Source of the DNA: Planctomycetota bacterium
GTDB lineage: Bacteria > Planctomycetota > Phycisphaerae > Sedimentisphaerales > Anaerohalosphaeraceae
Direction: 5' to 3'
DNA length: 64,000 bases
NCBI GenBank assembly: GCA_019456225.1
Contig: VRUI01000003.1
Location: forward strand, 47,830 to 111,829
Shown: in pieces, positions 1 through 9,700 of the stretch
Position numbering within the stretch: the first letter of the stretch is position 1
How the letters are laid out: each line of letters opens with the position of its first letter
Notes under the pieces: model-generated
What the model saw: only the letters and a program-made list of their open reading frames with translations
Database searches by the model: none
Told to the model about the DNA's origin: nothing
Position numbers and translations under genes: made by a program

Positions 1-47
1 TGGTGGTAACGGACTGAAACTAGAATGAATTTATTAAGGAGAGTAAC

Positions 48-1403
48 ATGAGTAACGGACAACTGCCAGACTACATCGCATCGGCAAAACCAAACCCCGC
101 AGAAAACCGCGCACCGTGGTACAAAAACACCGCACCGGCATACGCCGGAATCTTTCTTTCGGTGCCGTTCATGGCCGGCATGGCCGGAGCACTTGTCGCA
201 GGCAGCATAATGGCAGCCGTAATCGGCCTGTTCATGGGTGCGATGTTCTGCCTGGTGATCTACTACGTCCCGGCAAAACTAGGTATGCAAACAGGAATGC
301 CCCTGTACGTAGTAGCATCCTCAACATTCGGGACGCAGGGGGGAATTGTCATCCCGGGCATCCTTATGGGTGTAGTTCAGATATTCTGGCATGCGGTGTT
401 TACATTCTCTGCAGCTCAGTTTTTCATGTCGGCTATTGGGAAAGATTATACAGAAGATAAGGTTCTATACTGGGTCGCATGTGCGGTACTGGGTTTGATC
501 ATGGCATTTGTCGGAGCTGTTGGTATTGGGCTTCTTGCGAAGCTTTCAAGCTTTCTGCCGATCTTTCCTTTGCTGGCGATCGCTGTCGCTGCCATTGCCA
601 ACAGTAAAGGCCTTGCCGGTTTTAGCGATGCAGTCGTTACAGCTAAAGGAAGCTTAGGGGCAGTCAGTCTTTCAATGTTCGCTGCACTTGCCATGACTGC
701 CGGTTTCTTCGCTTCTGCTGGAGTTGCAGGCAGTGACTTTGGTATGAACAGCAGGGATGAAAAAGATGTAGCACTTGGTGGATTTGTAGGCATAACTGGC
801 GCCGCACTTGTCGCTGGTATCCTGGCGATAGTTGCCATTGCCGGTGCTGTCGGAAATAATCCGGAAGTATTAAATGCTGAAGGAGACGCAGGGCCCTTTA
901 TTGCTGCAATAAATCAAAGTGGTGGAATTCTTTCAAGTGCATCTTCATGGATATTTGTTATTGCCTGTATATGCCCGCTTGGTTTCTGTGCGTTTCTCGC
1001 AGCTAATGCATTTTCGACGATGCTGCCGAAAATTCCACGTATCCCAATGACTATGGTTGCAGGTCTTATCGGTGTTATCCTTGCCGCATCCGGCATAGCT
1101 GGTAATCTTGTGAAATTCTTCCTGATGGTCGGTGCTGCTTTCGGTCCTATCGCAGGTGTCATGCTTGCCGATTTCGTTCGTCATGGCGGATGGGCCGGAC
1201 CTCGCAAGGGTATCAACTGGGCAGGTTTCATTGCATGGGGCATTGGCCTTCTGATGGGCTTGCTCGGTCCTATTAGCGGCGGAAAACTTGGTTACGGTCT
1301 TGAGCCGCTTGTTGCTACGGTTGTTGCAGCTGCTGCTTACTTTGTTCTTGCCGCTGTTGGCCTTGAGCCCGAAAACGTTGAACTTCCTTCTTCTGAAGAA
1401 TAA
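48..1403 (+). CDS. NCS1-family cytosine/purine permease (CodB-like)
   Basis: Integral inner-membrane permease of the nucleobase:cation symporter-1 type, predicted to take up a nucleobase or related compound with a cation. The 451 residues contain about twelve hydrophobic helices. The N-terminal stretch WYKNTAPAYAGIF and the following glycine-rich helix are typical of the CodB branch. An AAGGAG ribosome site at 36-41 supports the ATG at 48. The gene ends in a strong intrinsic terminator, so it is separated from the next gene. No nucleobase catabolic gene is adjacent, so the substrate is not fixed by context. Family is seen; cytosine specificity is inference. Confidence 0.85.
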   Translation: MSNGQLPDYIASAKPNPAENRAPWYKNTAPAYAGIFLSVPFMAGMAGALVAGSIMAAVIGLFMGAMFCLVIYYVPAKLGMQTGMPLYVVASSTFGTQGGIVIPGILMGVVQIFWHAVFTFSAAQFFMSAIGKDYTEDKVLYWVACAVLGLIMAFVGAVGIGLLAKLSSFLPIFPLLAIAVAAIANSKGLAGFSDAVVTAKGSLGAVSLSMFAALAMTAGFFASAGVAGSDFGMNSRDEKDVALGGFVGITGAALVAGILAIVAIAGAVGNNPEVLNAEGDAGPFIAAINQSGGILSSASSWIFVIACICPLGFCAFLAANAFSTMLPKIPRIPMTMVAGLIGVILAASGIAGNLVKFFLMVGAAFGPIAGVMLADFVRHGGWAGPRKGINWAGFIAWGIGLLMGLLGPISGGKLGYGLEPLVATVVAAAAYFVLAAVGLEPENVELPSSEE

Positions 1404-1410
1404 TTATTTG

Positions 1411-1440
1411 TGGGGTGGGCGCTGCTCACCCCATTTTTTT
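1411..1440 (+). terminator. Intrinsic terminator after the permease
   Basis: Stem 1411-1420 pairs with 1424-1433 (core TGGGGTG/CACCCCA) around a 3-nt loop and is followed by seven T residues. Confidence 0.85.
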
Positions 1441-1460
1441 ATTAATAAGGATTTGGTATT

Positions 1461-3059
1461 ATGTTAAAAATTCGATTAGTGATTGTTTTGCTGTTTGCCT
1501 GCGGTTTTGCTGTCGCTGCCGGCGCAAAAGGTAAAACGGATAAGTCTAAAGCCCTCACTATTGTTGAAGAAGGCGAAAAATTGGTAGTAAAAGCCGGCGA
1601 TGTCGACCTGGTAACTTATCAGAACAAACCGATGGCCAATCCCAAGGGCGGTGACAAGTTCAAGGGCAGCAACTTTATCCATCCTCTAAAAACGCTGTCG
1701 GGATTTACGCTTACCGATCTTCAGCCCGGAGACCACCTGCACCACTTTGGTCTGTGGTGGCCGTGGAAATTCTTAAAGGCCGAAGGACGCAAGGTTCTGT
1801 ACTGGGAACTACAGAAGGGCGAAGGGGTCATCCAGGCCCAGGGACGCCATAAAGCTGAAGTTAATAAAGGCGGTGCGGTCTTTGCGGCGCCAAGTCACTA
1901 TATCGACAAAACCGCACCCGATGGTCCGAAAGTAATCCTCAAGGAAATGCTCATCGCAAATGTTTCGCCAATTGTTACTTCACCGGCTAAGGGCTATTTC
2001 CTTGACCTGATCATTGTTCAAAACACCGCGATCAAAACCCCGGTAGAGGTCGTTAAGTATCGCTACAGCGGTTTTTCTGTTCGCGGCGCAAAGTCGTGGA
2101 ATAAGGATAACAGCAAGCTTGTCACAAGCGCCGGCAAAGATCGTCAGGCATCTAATTTTACTATAGCCAATTGGATTATCGCTGAAGGCGACGCAAAACC
2201 AGGCGCAAAAGCCGGTTTTGTAATGATGTCGCATCCGGATAATTACGGCGCTCCCCAGATGCTTCGAACATGGAACGACAAAATGCACAACGGAGCGACA
2301 TTTGCCAACTTTAATCCCGTCCAGAAAAAATCGTGGATATTAGAGCCCGGCAAAAAATACATCCAGAAATACCGCCTTTTCGTCTATGACGGATCGATAA
2401 CGGAAAGCGACGCACAAAAAATGTGGTCGGATTACTCCAAAGCTGCTCCTGCCGCTAAAACTGCCCTGATCCCTCTTCCTGTGGAACTTCCGGCAGCTAT
2501 CGAAGTTGGTACTCCCCCGAATCTTTCGTCGATTCCAAACCTGGAGAATATCAAAACTGATCGCCCGATATTTTATGTTCCCGCGGGTACTAAAAATGTC
2601 GCCCTGAACAAAACTGTCACGTCCTCCGATGACGAATATACCGGCGAGACTCTTGTCAAGATCGTCGATGGCGACATGAGTGGAGCCGATGAATCCTTCC
2701 TGGAATTTGGTCCGTATGAGCAGTACGTTACCATCGACCTTGGTTCGCAGCATGAGATATACGCGGTTATGCTCTGGCATTTCCATAAGAAGGGACGTGT
2801 TTACTTTGATGTGGTGGTTCAGACTTCCGACGACCCTGATTTTATTACCAATGTCAAAACCCTGTTCAATAATGACACCGATAACACCCACGGACTTGGC
2901 GCAGGTAAAGACAAAAATTACATTGAAACGCATAAGGGCAAACTCATCAACGGCAAAGGTACAAAGGCCCGTTATGTTCGCTGCTACAGTAATGCTAATA
3001 ATGCAAATGACTTGAACCATTATATCGAGGTTGCGGTATTTGGAAAACCGGCAAAATGA
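1461..3059 (+). CDS. Secreted DUF6807 (PmoA-like) protein with C-terminal discoidin domain
   Basis: Exported 532-residue protein with a signal peptide (about residues 1-22). The central part carries the histidine-rich motif DHLHHFGLWWPW (residues 91-102), characteristic of the DUF6807 family, which is often labelled methane oxygenase PmoA although no methane chemistry is implied. Residues from about 378 form an F5/8 type C-like domain (VALNKTVTSSD, VTIDLGS, ARYVRCYSN), probably carbohydrate-binding. DUF6807 proteins are common in the secreted sugar-degradation sets of planctomycetes and Bacteroidetes; the reaction is unknown. AAGGA at 1447-1451 supports the ATG. The TGA stop lies inside the first hairpin of the intergenic repeat that follows. 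Confidence 0.8.
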   Translation: MLKIRLVIVLLFACGFAVAAGAKGKTDKSKALTIVEEGEKLVVKAGDVDLVTYQNKPMANPKGGDKFKGSNFIHPLKTLSGFTLTDLQPGDHLHHFGLWWPWKFLKAEGRKVLYWELQKGEGVIQAQGRHKAEVNKGGAVFAAPSHYIDKTAPDGPKVILKEMLIANVSPIVTSPAKGYFLDLIIVQNTAIKTPVEVVKYRYSGFSVRGAKSWNKDNSKLVTSAGKDRQASNFTIANWIIAEGDAKPGAKAGFVMMSHPDNYGAPQMLRTWNDKMHNGATFANFNPVQKKSWILEPGKKYIQKYRLFVYDGSITESDAQKMWSDYSKAAPAAKTALIPLPVELPAAIEVGTPPNLSSIPNLENIKTDRPIFYVPAGTKNVALNKTVTSSDDEYTGETLVKIVDGDMSGADESFLEFGPYEQYVTIDLGSQHEIYAVMLWHFHKKGRVYFDVVVQTSDDPDFITNVKTLFNNDTDNTHGLGAGKDKNYIETHKGKLINGKGTKARYVRCYSNANNANDLNHYIEVAVFGKPAK

Positions 3060-3112
3060 CCTATTGGTCATTTTGAGATTGATTATTAAAGGAAACGGCC
3101 TCACGGCCGAAA
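3053..3112 (+). repeat. Two-hairpin intergenic repeat, copy A
   Basis: Hairpin 1 is a perfect 9-bp stem (AAAATGACC 3053-3061, GGTCATTTT 3066-3074) that contains the stop codon of the preceding gene. It is followed by an AT-rich linker ending ATTAAAGGAAA and by hairpin 2 (CGGCC 3096-3100, GGCCG 3105-3109). Related copies lie at 11174, 22403, 48198 and 51678. Confidence 0.7.
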
Positions 3113-3145
3113 CATTTTTATTAGAAATATGGCAGATTTTATAGT

Positions 3146-4759
3146 ATGAGAAATACACTGATATTCGGTGTTTTGATAGTAACGGCGGTAGTGGCGGGTC
3201 TTTTCCTGCGGCTGCCGTCGCTTCATTATCGTCCGCTTCACACCGATGAGGCCGTCCACGCCGATAAGCTTGGCGATCTCCTTGAGCGTAACGACTATAA
3301 ATATGACAAGTTTGAGTTTCATGGACCCACCCTGAATTATTTTACGCTCATTCCGGCGGCGATAGCCGGCCAGAAAACCTTCATCGATCTCGACGAGTTT
3401 ACGCTGAGAATAGTGCCCGTCTTTTTTGGGATGGCCCTTATTTTGGTCCCTTTGCTGATGACGGCCGGACTTGGCAGGATGAGTGTTTTTATCGCCGCTG
3501 CGCTGACGGCGGTTTCACCGGCGATGGTTTATTACAGCAGGTATTATATCCAGGAGATGCTTCTGGTATGCTTTTCGCTTTCGGTGATCGGATGCATTTT
3601 CCGGTATTTGCAGTCGCGGAAGGTTCGCTGGCTTTTGCTGGCCGGGATTTCTTACGGCCTGATGGGCGCCACCAAGGAGACATTTGTAATAGCATGCAGT
3701 TGCGGGTTATTCGCCGCCGCTGCCGTATGGTACTTTTCCTCAGAAAAAGCATCCCGACTGTCAAAGCTCAGGTCGTATATCGGTATCAAACCGATAGCTG
3801 TCTTTGCTGTCTCAGCGGCAGTTATATGGGTTGTTTTCTTTTCGTCGTTTTTCACAAACCGCCAAGGCATAGCCGACAGTTTTCTGACGTTTACCACATA
3901 CCTCAACCGTGCACATGGCGAGGGCAGACATCATCACCCGTGGCATTATTACCTGCACATCCTCCTCTTCTGGAAACACAACTCAGGTCCGCTCTTTACA
4001 GAGGCGATAATTGTATTATTGTCTTTGGCAGGTGGTGCATTTGCCTTTTGCAAAAGAAACTTCGTCGGTGAATACAAACCGCTCGTTCGTTTCTTTGCTC
4101 TTTATACTTTGCTGATGACCGCAGCCTATGCGATGATACCGTATAAAACTCCATGGTGTTTGCTTGGGTTTTTTAGCGGGATGATAGTCCTGGCAGGTTT
4201 CGCCGGTGCGTGTTTGCTTTCACTGGCCAAAGGTACCGGCGTAAAAATCGCAGTCTGTTCACTTTTGATAGCCGGCCTGCTCCACCTTGCAGCGATGTCT
4301 TATCTGTCCGGCACGAAGTACGCCGCAGAGCCTGCAAACCCCTATGTTTACTCCCATACTTCGATGGACATATACGAAATATCCGATAAGATCATCAAAA
4401 CGGTCAATGCCTCAGATACTTCAGGCAAAACAGTGGTTCAGATAATTGCTGACGGGGGGAGCTACTGGCCTTTCCCGTGGTATTTGCGATCCCTGGACAA
4501 TATCGGTTACTGGGACAGCGTAGACGCCAGGATGTCTCCGCCATCTCTTGTAATATTGTCCGCTGTTTATGGCAAAAGAATCGGCGAGATTGAGGAGCAG
4601 CTCATCTCTCATCTGTACAATTCTTTGCCGTCGGGCCAAAAGGAGTTGTATATGCCCCTGTTTGACGGTTATATGGAACTGCGTCCCCGTGTTGAAGTTC
4701 GAGGATATATGACCCAAAAACTCTGGGAACAGGCAAACAAACAGCCGAATATAAAATAA
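3146..4759 (+). CDS. TIGR03663 / Agl23-type polytopic membrane protein (ArnT-like glycosyltransferase fold)
   Basis: A 537-residue membrane protein with an N-terminal helix followed by LRLPSLHYRPLHTDEAVHADK. The acidic DEAVHA motif after the first membrane segment is typical of GT-C glycosyltransferases of the PMT/ArnT/TIGR03663 group, where the acidic residue lies in the catalytic loop. About ten further hydrophobic segments follow, then a hydrophilic C-terminal domain from about residue 420. Family members are annotated as flippase-associated Agl23 proteins; substrate and acceptor are unknown. The start is 36 nt after hairpin 2 of repeat copy A, and no strong ribosome site is visible. Confidence 0.75.
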   Translation: MRNTLIFGVLIVTAVVAGLFLRLPSLHYRPLHTDEAVHADKLGDLLERNDYKYDKFEFHGPTLNYFTLIPAAIAGQKTFIDLDEFTLRIVPVFFGMALILVPLLMTAGLGRMSVFIAAALTAVSPAMVYYSRYYIQEMLLVCFSLSVIGCIFRYLQSRKVRWLLLAGISYGLMGATKETFVIACSCGLFAAAAVWYFSSEKASRLSKLRSYIGIKPIAVFAVSAAVIWVVFFSSFFTNRQGIADSFLTFTTYLNRAHGEGRHHHPWHYYLHILLFWKHNSGPLFTEAIIVLLSLAGGAFAFCKRNFVGEYKPLVRFFALYTLLMTAAYAMIPYKTPWCLLGFFSGMIVLAGFAGACLLSLAKGTGVKIAVCSLLIAGLLHLAAMSYLSGTKYAAEPANPYVYSHTSMDIYEISDKIIKTVNASDTSGKTVVQIIADGGSYWPFPWYLRSLDNIGYWDSVDARMSPPSLVILSAVYGKRIGEIEEQLISHLYNSLPSGQKELYMPLFDGYMELRPRVEVRGYMTQKLWEQANKQPNIK

Positions 4760-4827
4760 TTGTTGCAAAATGAAATTAGAGATAATAAACTAATCGCTAA
4801 TCGTTATTTATTTTGGAGGTTTTAATT

Positions 4828-5463
4828 ATGAAAGTTATTGTAACATTAATATTGTTGTCCATCCTGGCTGTTATAAGCGGGTGTTCTTCTGGTGGGGGCA
4901 GTTTCTTAGCTGGGTATGATTTTAGCTCGATCGATAAAATCGCCGTCGTCGAGGTTACCGGCTATTTCAAGAAGGAAGGCGTCAGAAACCAGATCGCCAA
5001 TTTCGTAGAGATAGAACTGCTGGAGCGAGGGTTCGCGCCTATCGAAAGATCCAGGATCCAGGCTCTCATTGATGAACAGGATTTTCAGGCATCTGAGATA
5101 ACTGCCACCGATGCAGTCAAAACCGGCAAAATACTAAATGTCCCGGCTATCCTGCTGATTGACGTCCCGGAGTTCGGAGAAAATATCAACGTTTCCGGAA
5201 AGATGCTCGATGCAACAGATGGGAGGATCTTGTGGGTAGGCTACGGCAAGGCTCGAACTGGCAAGCTTTTGACAACTGTCATAGCCGCAACCGCCGGCGC
5301 AGTCATAGGGGCAGCTGTCGATTCCGACCATACAACCGAAGGTGCGATAATAGGGGGCGTCCTTGGAGGCGCTGCCGGATATACTCTTTCCCCGCAGGCC
5401 GCTGAAAAAGTCAAAGAGGCAATTGGTAAAATGTGCGACTCCATGCCAAGCAGGTTGAAATAG
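4828..5463 (+). CDS. CsgG-like lipoprotein with glycine-zipper segment
   Basis: Predicted lipoprotein of 211 residues: the signal peptide ends in the lipobox ISGC at about residues 17-20. The body (IDKIAVVEVTGYF, LERGFAPIERSRIQALIDEQ, GKILNVPAILLID) resembles the nucleotide-binding-like fold of CsgG/DUF799 outer-membrane lipoproteins. A glycine-zipper stretch (AGAVIGAAV, AIIGGVLGGAAGY) near the C terminus suggests membrane insertion or oligomerization. The ATG at 4828 is preceded by GGAGGT at 4815-4820; an upstream TTG would overlap this site and is not the start. No curli genes are nearby, so a curli role is not supported. Confidence 0.75.
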   Translation: MKVIVTLILLSILAVISGCSSGGGSFLAGYDFSSIDKIAVVEVTGYFKKEGVRNQIANFVEIELLERGFAPIERSRIQALIDEQDFQASEITATDAVKTGKILNVPAILLIDVPEFGENINVSGKMLDATDGRILWVGYGKARTGKLLTTVIAATAGAVIGAAVDSDHTTEGAIIGGVLGGAAGYTLSPQAAEKVKEAIGKMCDSMPSRLK

Positions 5464-5512
5464 TCGTTAGTTTATGGTTTTTAGCCTTTAGGTTTTAGTC
5501 GTTAGGTTTTTT

Positions 5513-6466
5513 ATGTCTGAATTTCTTGATGATGTAGGTGCTGGTCGCTTTCAGCACGAGGCGATGGCGGCGATCTTTGAGATTTATATCGTTCACGAAG
5601 ATCTCGAATACGCCGAACAGGCAGCCAGGGCCGCCTTCAGGGCCATAGATAAACTCGAAGCGAACCTCAGTCGTTTTGTAGAGAACAGCGATATTTCCCG
5701 CATCAACAATCTAAAGGCCGGTCATTCCACAGTTGTCGGGTTGGATACCTTTGAGTGTCTGCAATTGTGTGCCAAGATCAATAAGGATACTTTCGGTGCG
5801 TTTGATATTACCGTAGGTTCGCTTTACAAGTGCTGGCTCAAAAAAGATAAGACATTGCGAAAGCCCACCGATCAGGAACTTGCCGACGCCAGGGAAAATA
5901 CCGGAATGCATCTTCTTCGCCTTGATGAAGACGATTTTTCCGTAACTGTACTCGCGACCGGAGTAAGCCTCGACCTTGGAGCGATCGGAAAGGGGTTTGC
6001 CCTCGATAAAGCTGCCGAGGTACTTGCCGAATGGAGCATTTCGACGGCATTTCTTCATAGCGGAGGAAGTACGGTCCTGGGACTGAAAAAGCCGAAGGGC
6101 ACCAAGGGCTGGCCGGTAACTATGAGCCTTCTTGACGATCTCTGGAAGAAGGACAAAACCTCCGAATCGAAAATTGAAGTCCTTAAAATCTTTGATGTCC
6201 ACAAAACCGCTCTGAGCGGCTCGAATCTCGAAGTCGGCAGCCATGTCATAGAACCCCGCCTTTCAAAGCCCGTCGATGCCAATATAGCTGCGTGGGCTAT
6301 AACAAAAAAAGCCGCTCTAGCTGATGCTCTTTCTACATCCCTGTTGGCGATGACTGACGAAGAAGCGAAAAAATACTTCAAAAAACATAAAGATCAGAAG
6401 GGAATGGTAATTTCCCCCGATTCCGACGACTCATACAAAATTAAAAAGTACGGGGACTGGAAGTAG
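5513..6466 (+). CDS. apbE: FAD:protein FMN transferase (ApbE family)
   Basis: Mg-dependent flavin transferase that attaches FMN from FAD to Ser/Thr residues of target proteins such as Rnf or Nqr subunits. The 317-residue protein shows ApbE signatures: EANLSRFVENSDISRIN near residue 45, FGAFDITVGSLY near 95, and the FAD/Mg-binding DLGAIGKGFALDKAAEVL near 155. Most ApbE proteins are exported lipoproteins, but this one has no signal peptide, so it may act in the cytoplasm or the start may be misplaced. No Rnf or Nqr genes are in the window, so the target is unknown. A repeat-like AT-rich tract separates it from the lipoprotein gene. Confidence 0.85.
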   Translation: MSEFLDDVGAGRFQHEAMAAIFEIYIVHEDLEYAEQAARAAFRAIDKLEANLSRFVENSDISRINNLKAGHSTVVGLDTFECLQLCAKINKDTFGAFDITVGSLYKCWLKKDKTLRKPTDQELADARENTGMHLLRLDEDDFSVTVLATGVSLDLGAIGKGFALDKAAEVLAEWSISTAFLHSGGSTVLGLKKPKGTKGWPVTMSLLDDLWKKDKTSESKIEVLKIFDVHKTALSGSNLEVGSHVIEPRLSKPVDANIAAWAITKKAALADALSTSLLAMTDEEAKKYFKKHKDQKGMVISPDSDDSYKIKKYGDWK

Positions 6467-6712
6467 ACCCTGATCAATCTGAATAAAACGAACCATTTAT
6501 TACACCAGTAAATAGTTAAATCGAATAAAGAAACCAATATTTTTAAGATTTGAAGCAAAAATATCATTTTAATTCTGGTATTGGCAAGCACTTTCCAGTA
6601 TCCTACCCGTATCATTGATGTTGTGTTGTTAAAATGGGCGCATTCCCTTACTTTGTGTCCTTTTTTCTTTGGTTTTCTTATTTCTGAGTTTTTCTATTGG
6701 CTGCGGCTTTAA

Positions 6713-9700
6713 ATGAATATAAATTCTCAAAAAAATGGTTCAGTAATGGTTGTTGGCGGCGGTATTGCCGGCATTCAATCAGCCCTTGACCTTGCCGATT
6801 CCGGTTATAAAGTTTATCTTGTAGAGTCAAGCACGGCTATCGGCGGCAGGATGGCCCAGCTCGACAAGACTTTCCCGACGAACGATTGTGCGATGTGTAC
6901 CATTTCGCCGCGTCTTGTCGCTGCCGGAACCCATCGCAATATCGAGATCATTACAAATGCCCAGCTCACAAAGCTGGAAGGTCCCGCAGGTAATTTCAAT
7001 GCTACTGTCACGGTCAGCCCGAATTTTGTCGACCAGGAAAAGTGTACCGGCTGCGGTGAGTGCGCCCAGAGTTGCCCCGTCAAAATTGATGACGAGTACA
7101 ACCAGAACCTTTCCGCCCGCAAGGCGATCTTCAAGAAATATCCCCAGGCCGTCCCTAACAAGTTTTCCATGAGCCGCCTTGGCGTTGCTCCGTGTTATGA
7201 TTCCTGCCCGATACATGGAAATCCCAGCGGCTATGTTGCTCTTGCCGCTGAGGGTAAGTTCCAGGAGGCTTATGAGTCTGCCACTGAAAAGAATCCGTTC
7301 CCATCGATCTGCGGCAGAATATGCGAGCACCCATGTGAGCAGGATTGCAACCGCGATAACCTCGATACCCCAGTTTCCATAGCATACATAAAGAGATACC
7401 TCGCAGACTGGAACGTCGACAACGGCGTAAAACTCACTGCTGAAGAGAAACTCGCCTCGATAGAAGAAAACGGCAAGAAGATAGCAATAGTAGGCGCAGG
7501 CCCCGCCGGCTTGTCTGCCGCTCTGGAACTTCGCAAACTCGGTTACGCGGTAACTATTTTCGAAAAGCACTCGGTTATGGGCGGTATGATGTCGCTTGGA
7601 GTTCCTGAATATCGTCTTCCCTCTGATGTCATAGAACGTGACATCCAGAATATCCTCGATTACGGTGTAGAGGTCCAGCTTGACACTCCAATTGACAGCG
7701 AAGAACAGATACAGGAATTTCTTGACGGAGATTTCGAGTCTGTTTTCCTTTCCGTTGGTTCCCATATTAGTGCAACGATGCACATGAAGGGCGAAGAACT
7801 TGACAAAGTTTCGCACGGCATTGATTTCCTCCGGGATGTACGCCTTGGCAAAAAAACGACGGTAGAAGGAAATCTGATCGTTATAGGCGGCGGTAACGTT
7901 GCGATGGACTGCGCGAGAACGGCAATCAGGTTAGGAGCCGGCAAGGTTTCTCTTGTATGTCTTGAGCAGCGCGACAAGATGCCGGCTTATCCCTGGGAGG
8001 TCGAATGGGCCGTTGAAGAGGGCATTGAGATACACGCGGCCAGTGCTACTAAGAAGATACTCGATCTTGAGGGTAAATTCATTGGTCTTGAGCTCCTTGA
8101 AGTCGAGAAGATGGAATTCATCGATGGCAGACTTGATCTTAAGACGGCTTACGCTTCAGAGTCCATACTCTCCGGTCGCGAATTGATAGTAGCTATCGGC
8201 CAGAGGCCCGACCTTGAATTCCTCGACGAAGAAAGCAAAATAAATGTTACCCCGCGAGGAACCATCGCCGTTGACGAAAAGACATACATGACTTCAATGC
8301 CCGGCGTTTTTGCCGGCGGTGACGCTGTTCGCGGCGCAGCCAGCGTCGTCCAGGCAACAGCAGACGGCCAGAAGGTAGCAAAAGCGATCGACGCGTATAT
8401 TAAAGGTGTAGAGTTTATTCCAGAGGTTGACGATACCCCAGTCGTCGAGATTACCGCAGCCGAACTTAAGGAACGCAAAGAAAAGAAAGTTAAGCGAACC
8501 GAGATGGGTGTTATCGATCTTGACAAGCGAATGAAAACTTTTGACGAGGTTGACATCGGCTTTACTGAAGATCAGGTCAAGTCCGAGGCCGGCCGTTGTC
8601 TTTATTGCGCGATCTGCTGTTACTGCAAACAGTGCGAAAAAGTCTGCGATGCCGATGCTATTTGTTATGACGAAAAGCCGAAGGATATCCCCCTTGATGT
8701 TGGAGCAGTTATTCTTGCCCCGGGGTTCGATCTTTACGATGCGACGAAGAAGGGCGAGTACGGTTATGGCCGATTCGACAATGTCGTCTCCAGCATGGAC
8801 TATGAGCGGATTTTAAGTGCTTCCGGCCCTTATGAAGGGCACATACAGCGATTGGACGACGGTAAAGAACCGAAGAAAATCGCGTTTATCCAGTGCGTCG
8901 GTTCGCGTGACACGGAAAACCCATATTGCTCGTCGGTCTGCTGCATGTATGCCACCAAACAGGCGATGATTACCAAAGAGCACCTGCCCGATGTAGAATG
9001 CAAAGTATTCGTAATGGACGTGCGGGCATTCGGTAAAGGTTTCGACGAGTATTACGAGCGTGCAAAAGACAAATACGGCGTCGAATATATTTATACGCGT
9101 CCGTCGAGCATCATGCAGGACTTTAAGACCGGCGATCTTTCCATGCAGTTTACCGCCAACGGTAAGGACTGGGTCGAGGAAGATTTCGATATGGTCGTTC
9201 TCGGTTCCGGTCTCTGCGCAAGCGAAGGTGCAAAAAAACTCGTCAAAGCTTGCGATATAGAAGTAAACGATTATAACTTCGCGTTGTCGTCGGAGTTTAC
9301 CCAGACTTTGTCATCGCGTGAGGGAGTTTATCTTGCCGGAGCCTTCGAAAGCCCCAAGGATATTCCTGAAAGTGTCACACAGGCAAGTGCCGCCGCGGCC
9401 AAGGCTATGGAACTTTTGGCCGATGTACGGGGCAGCGAAACAGCCCCCAAGACCTATCCGGACGAAAAAGAAACCGCAGGCCTCGAGCCTCGTGTCGGTG
9501 TATTCGTCTGCCATTGCGGTTCGAATATCGGCGGTGTGATCGATTGTGAAAAGATCGCAGGTATCGCCGCCCAGTTTGACAAAGTCGAGTTTGCAACAAA
9601 TCTTATATATACCTGTTCGCCGGACGGTCTGTTAGCGATCAAAGAAAAGATAGAAGAGCACAACCTCAACCGTATCGTTGTCGCTTCATGTACACCGCGT

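Noticed and set aside
6827..7816. Long open frame (329 codons) on the minus strand inside hdrA
   Set aside because: It is antisense to a gene with many conserved FAD and Fe-S motifs. It has no recognizable domain and no start context.
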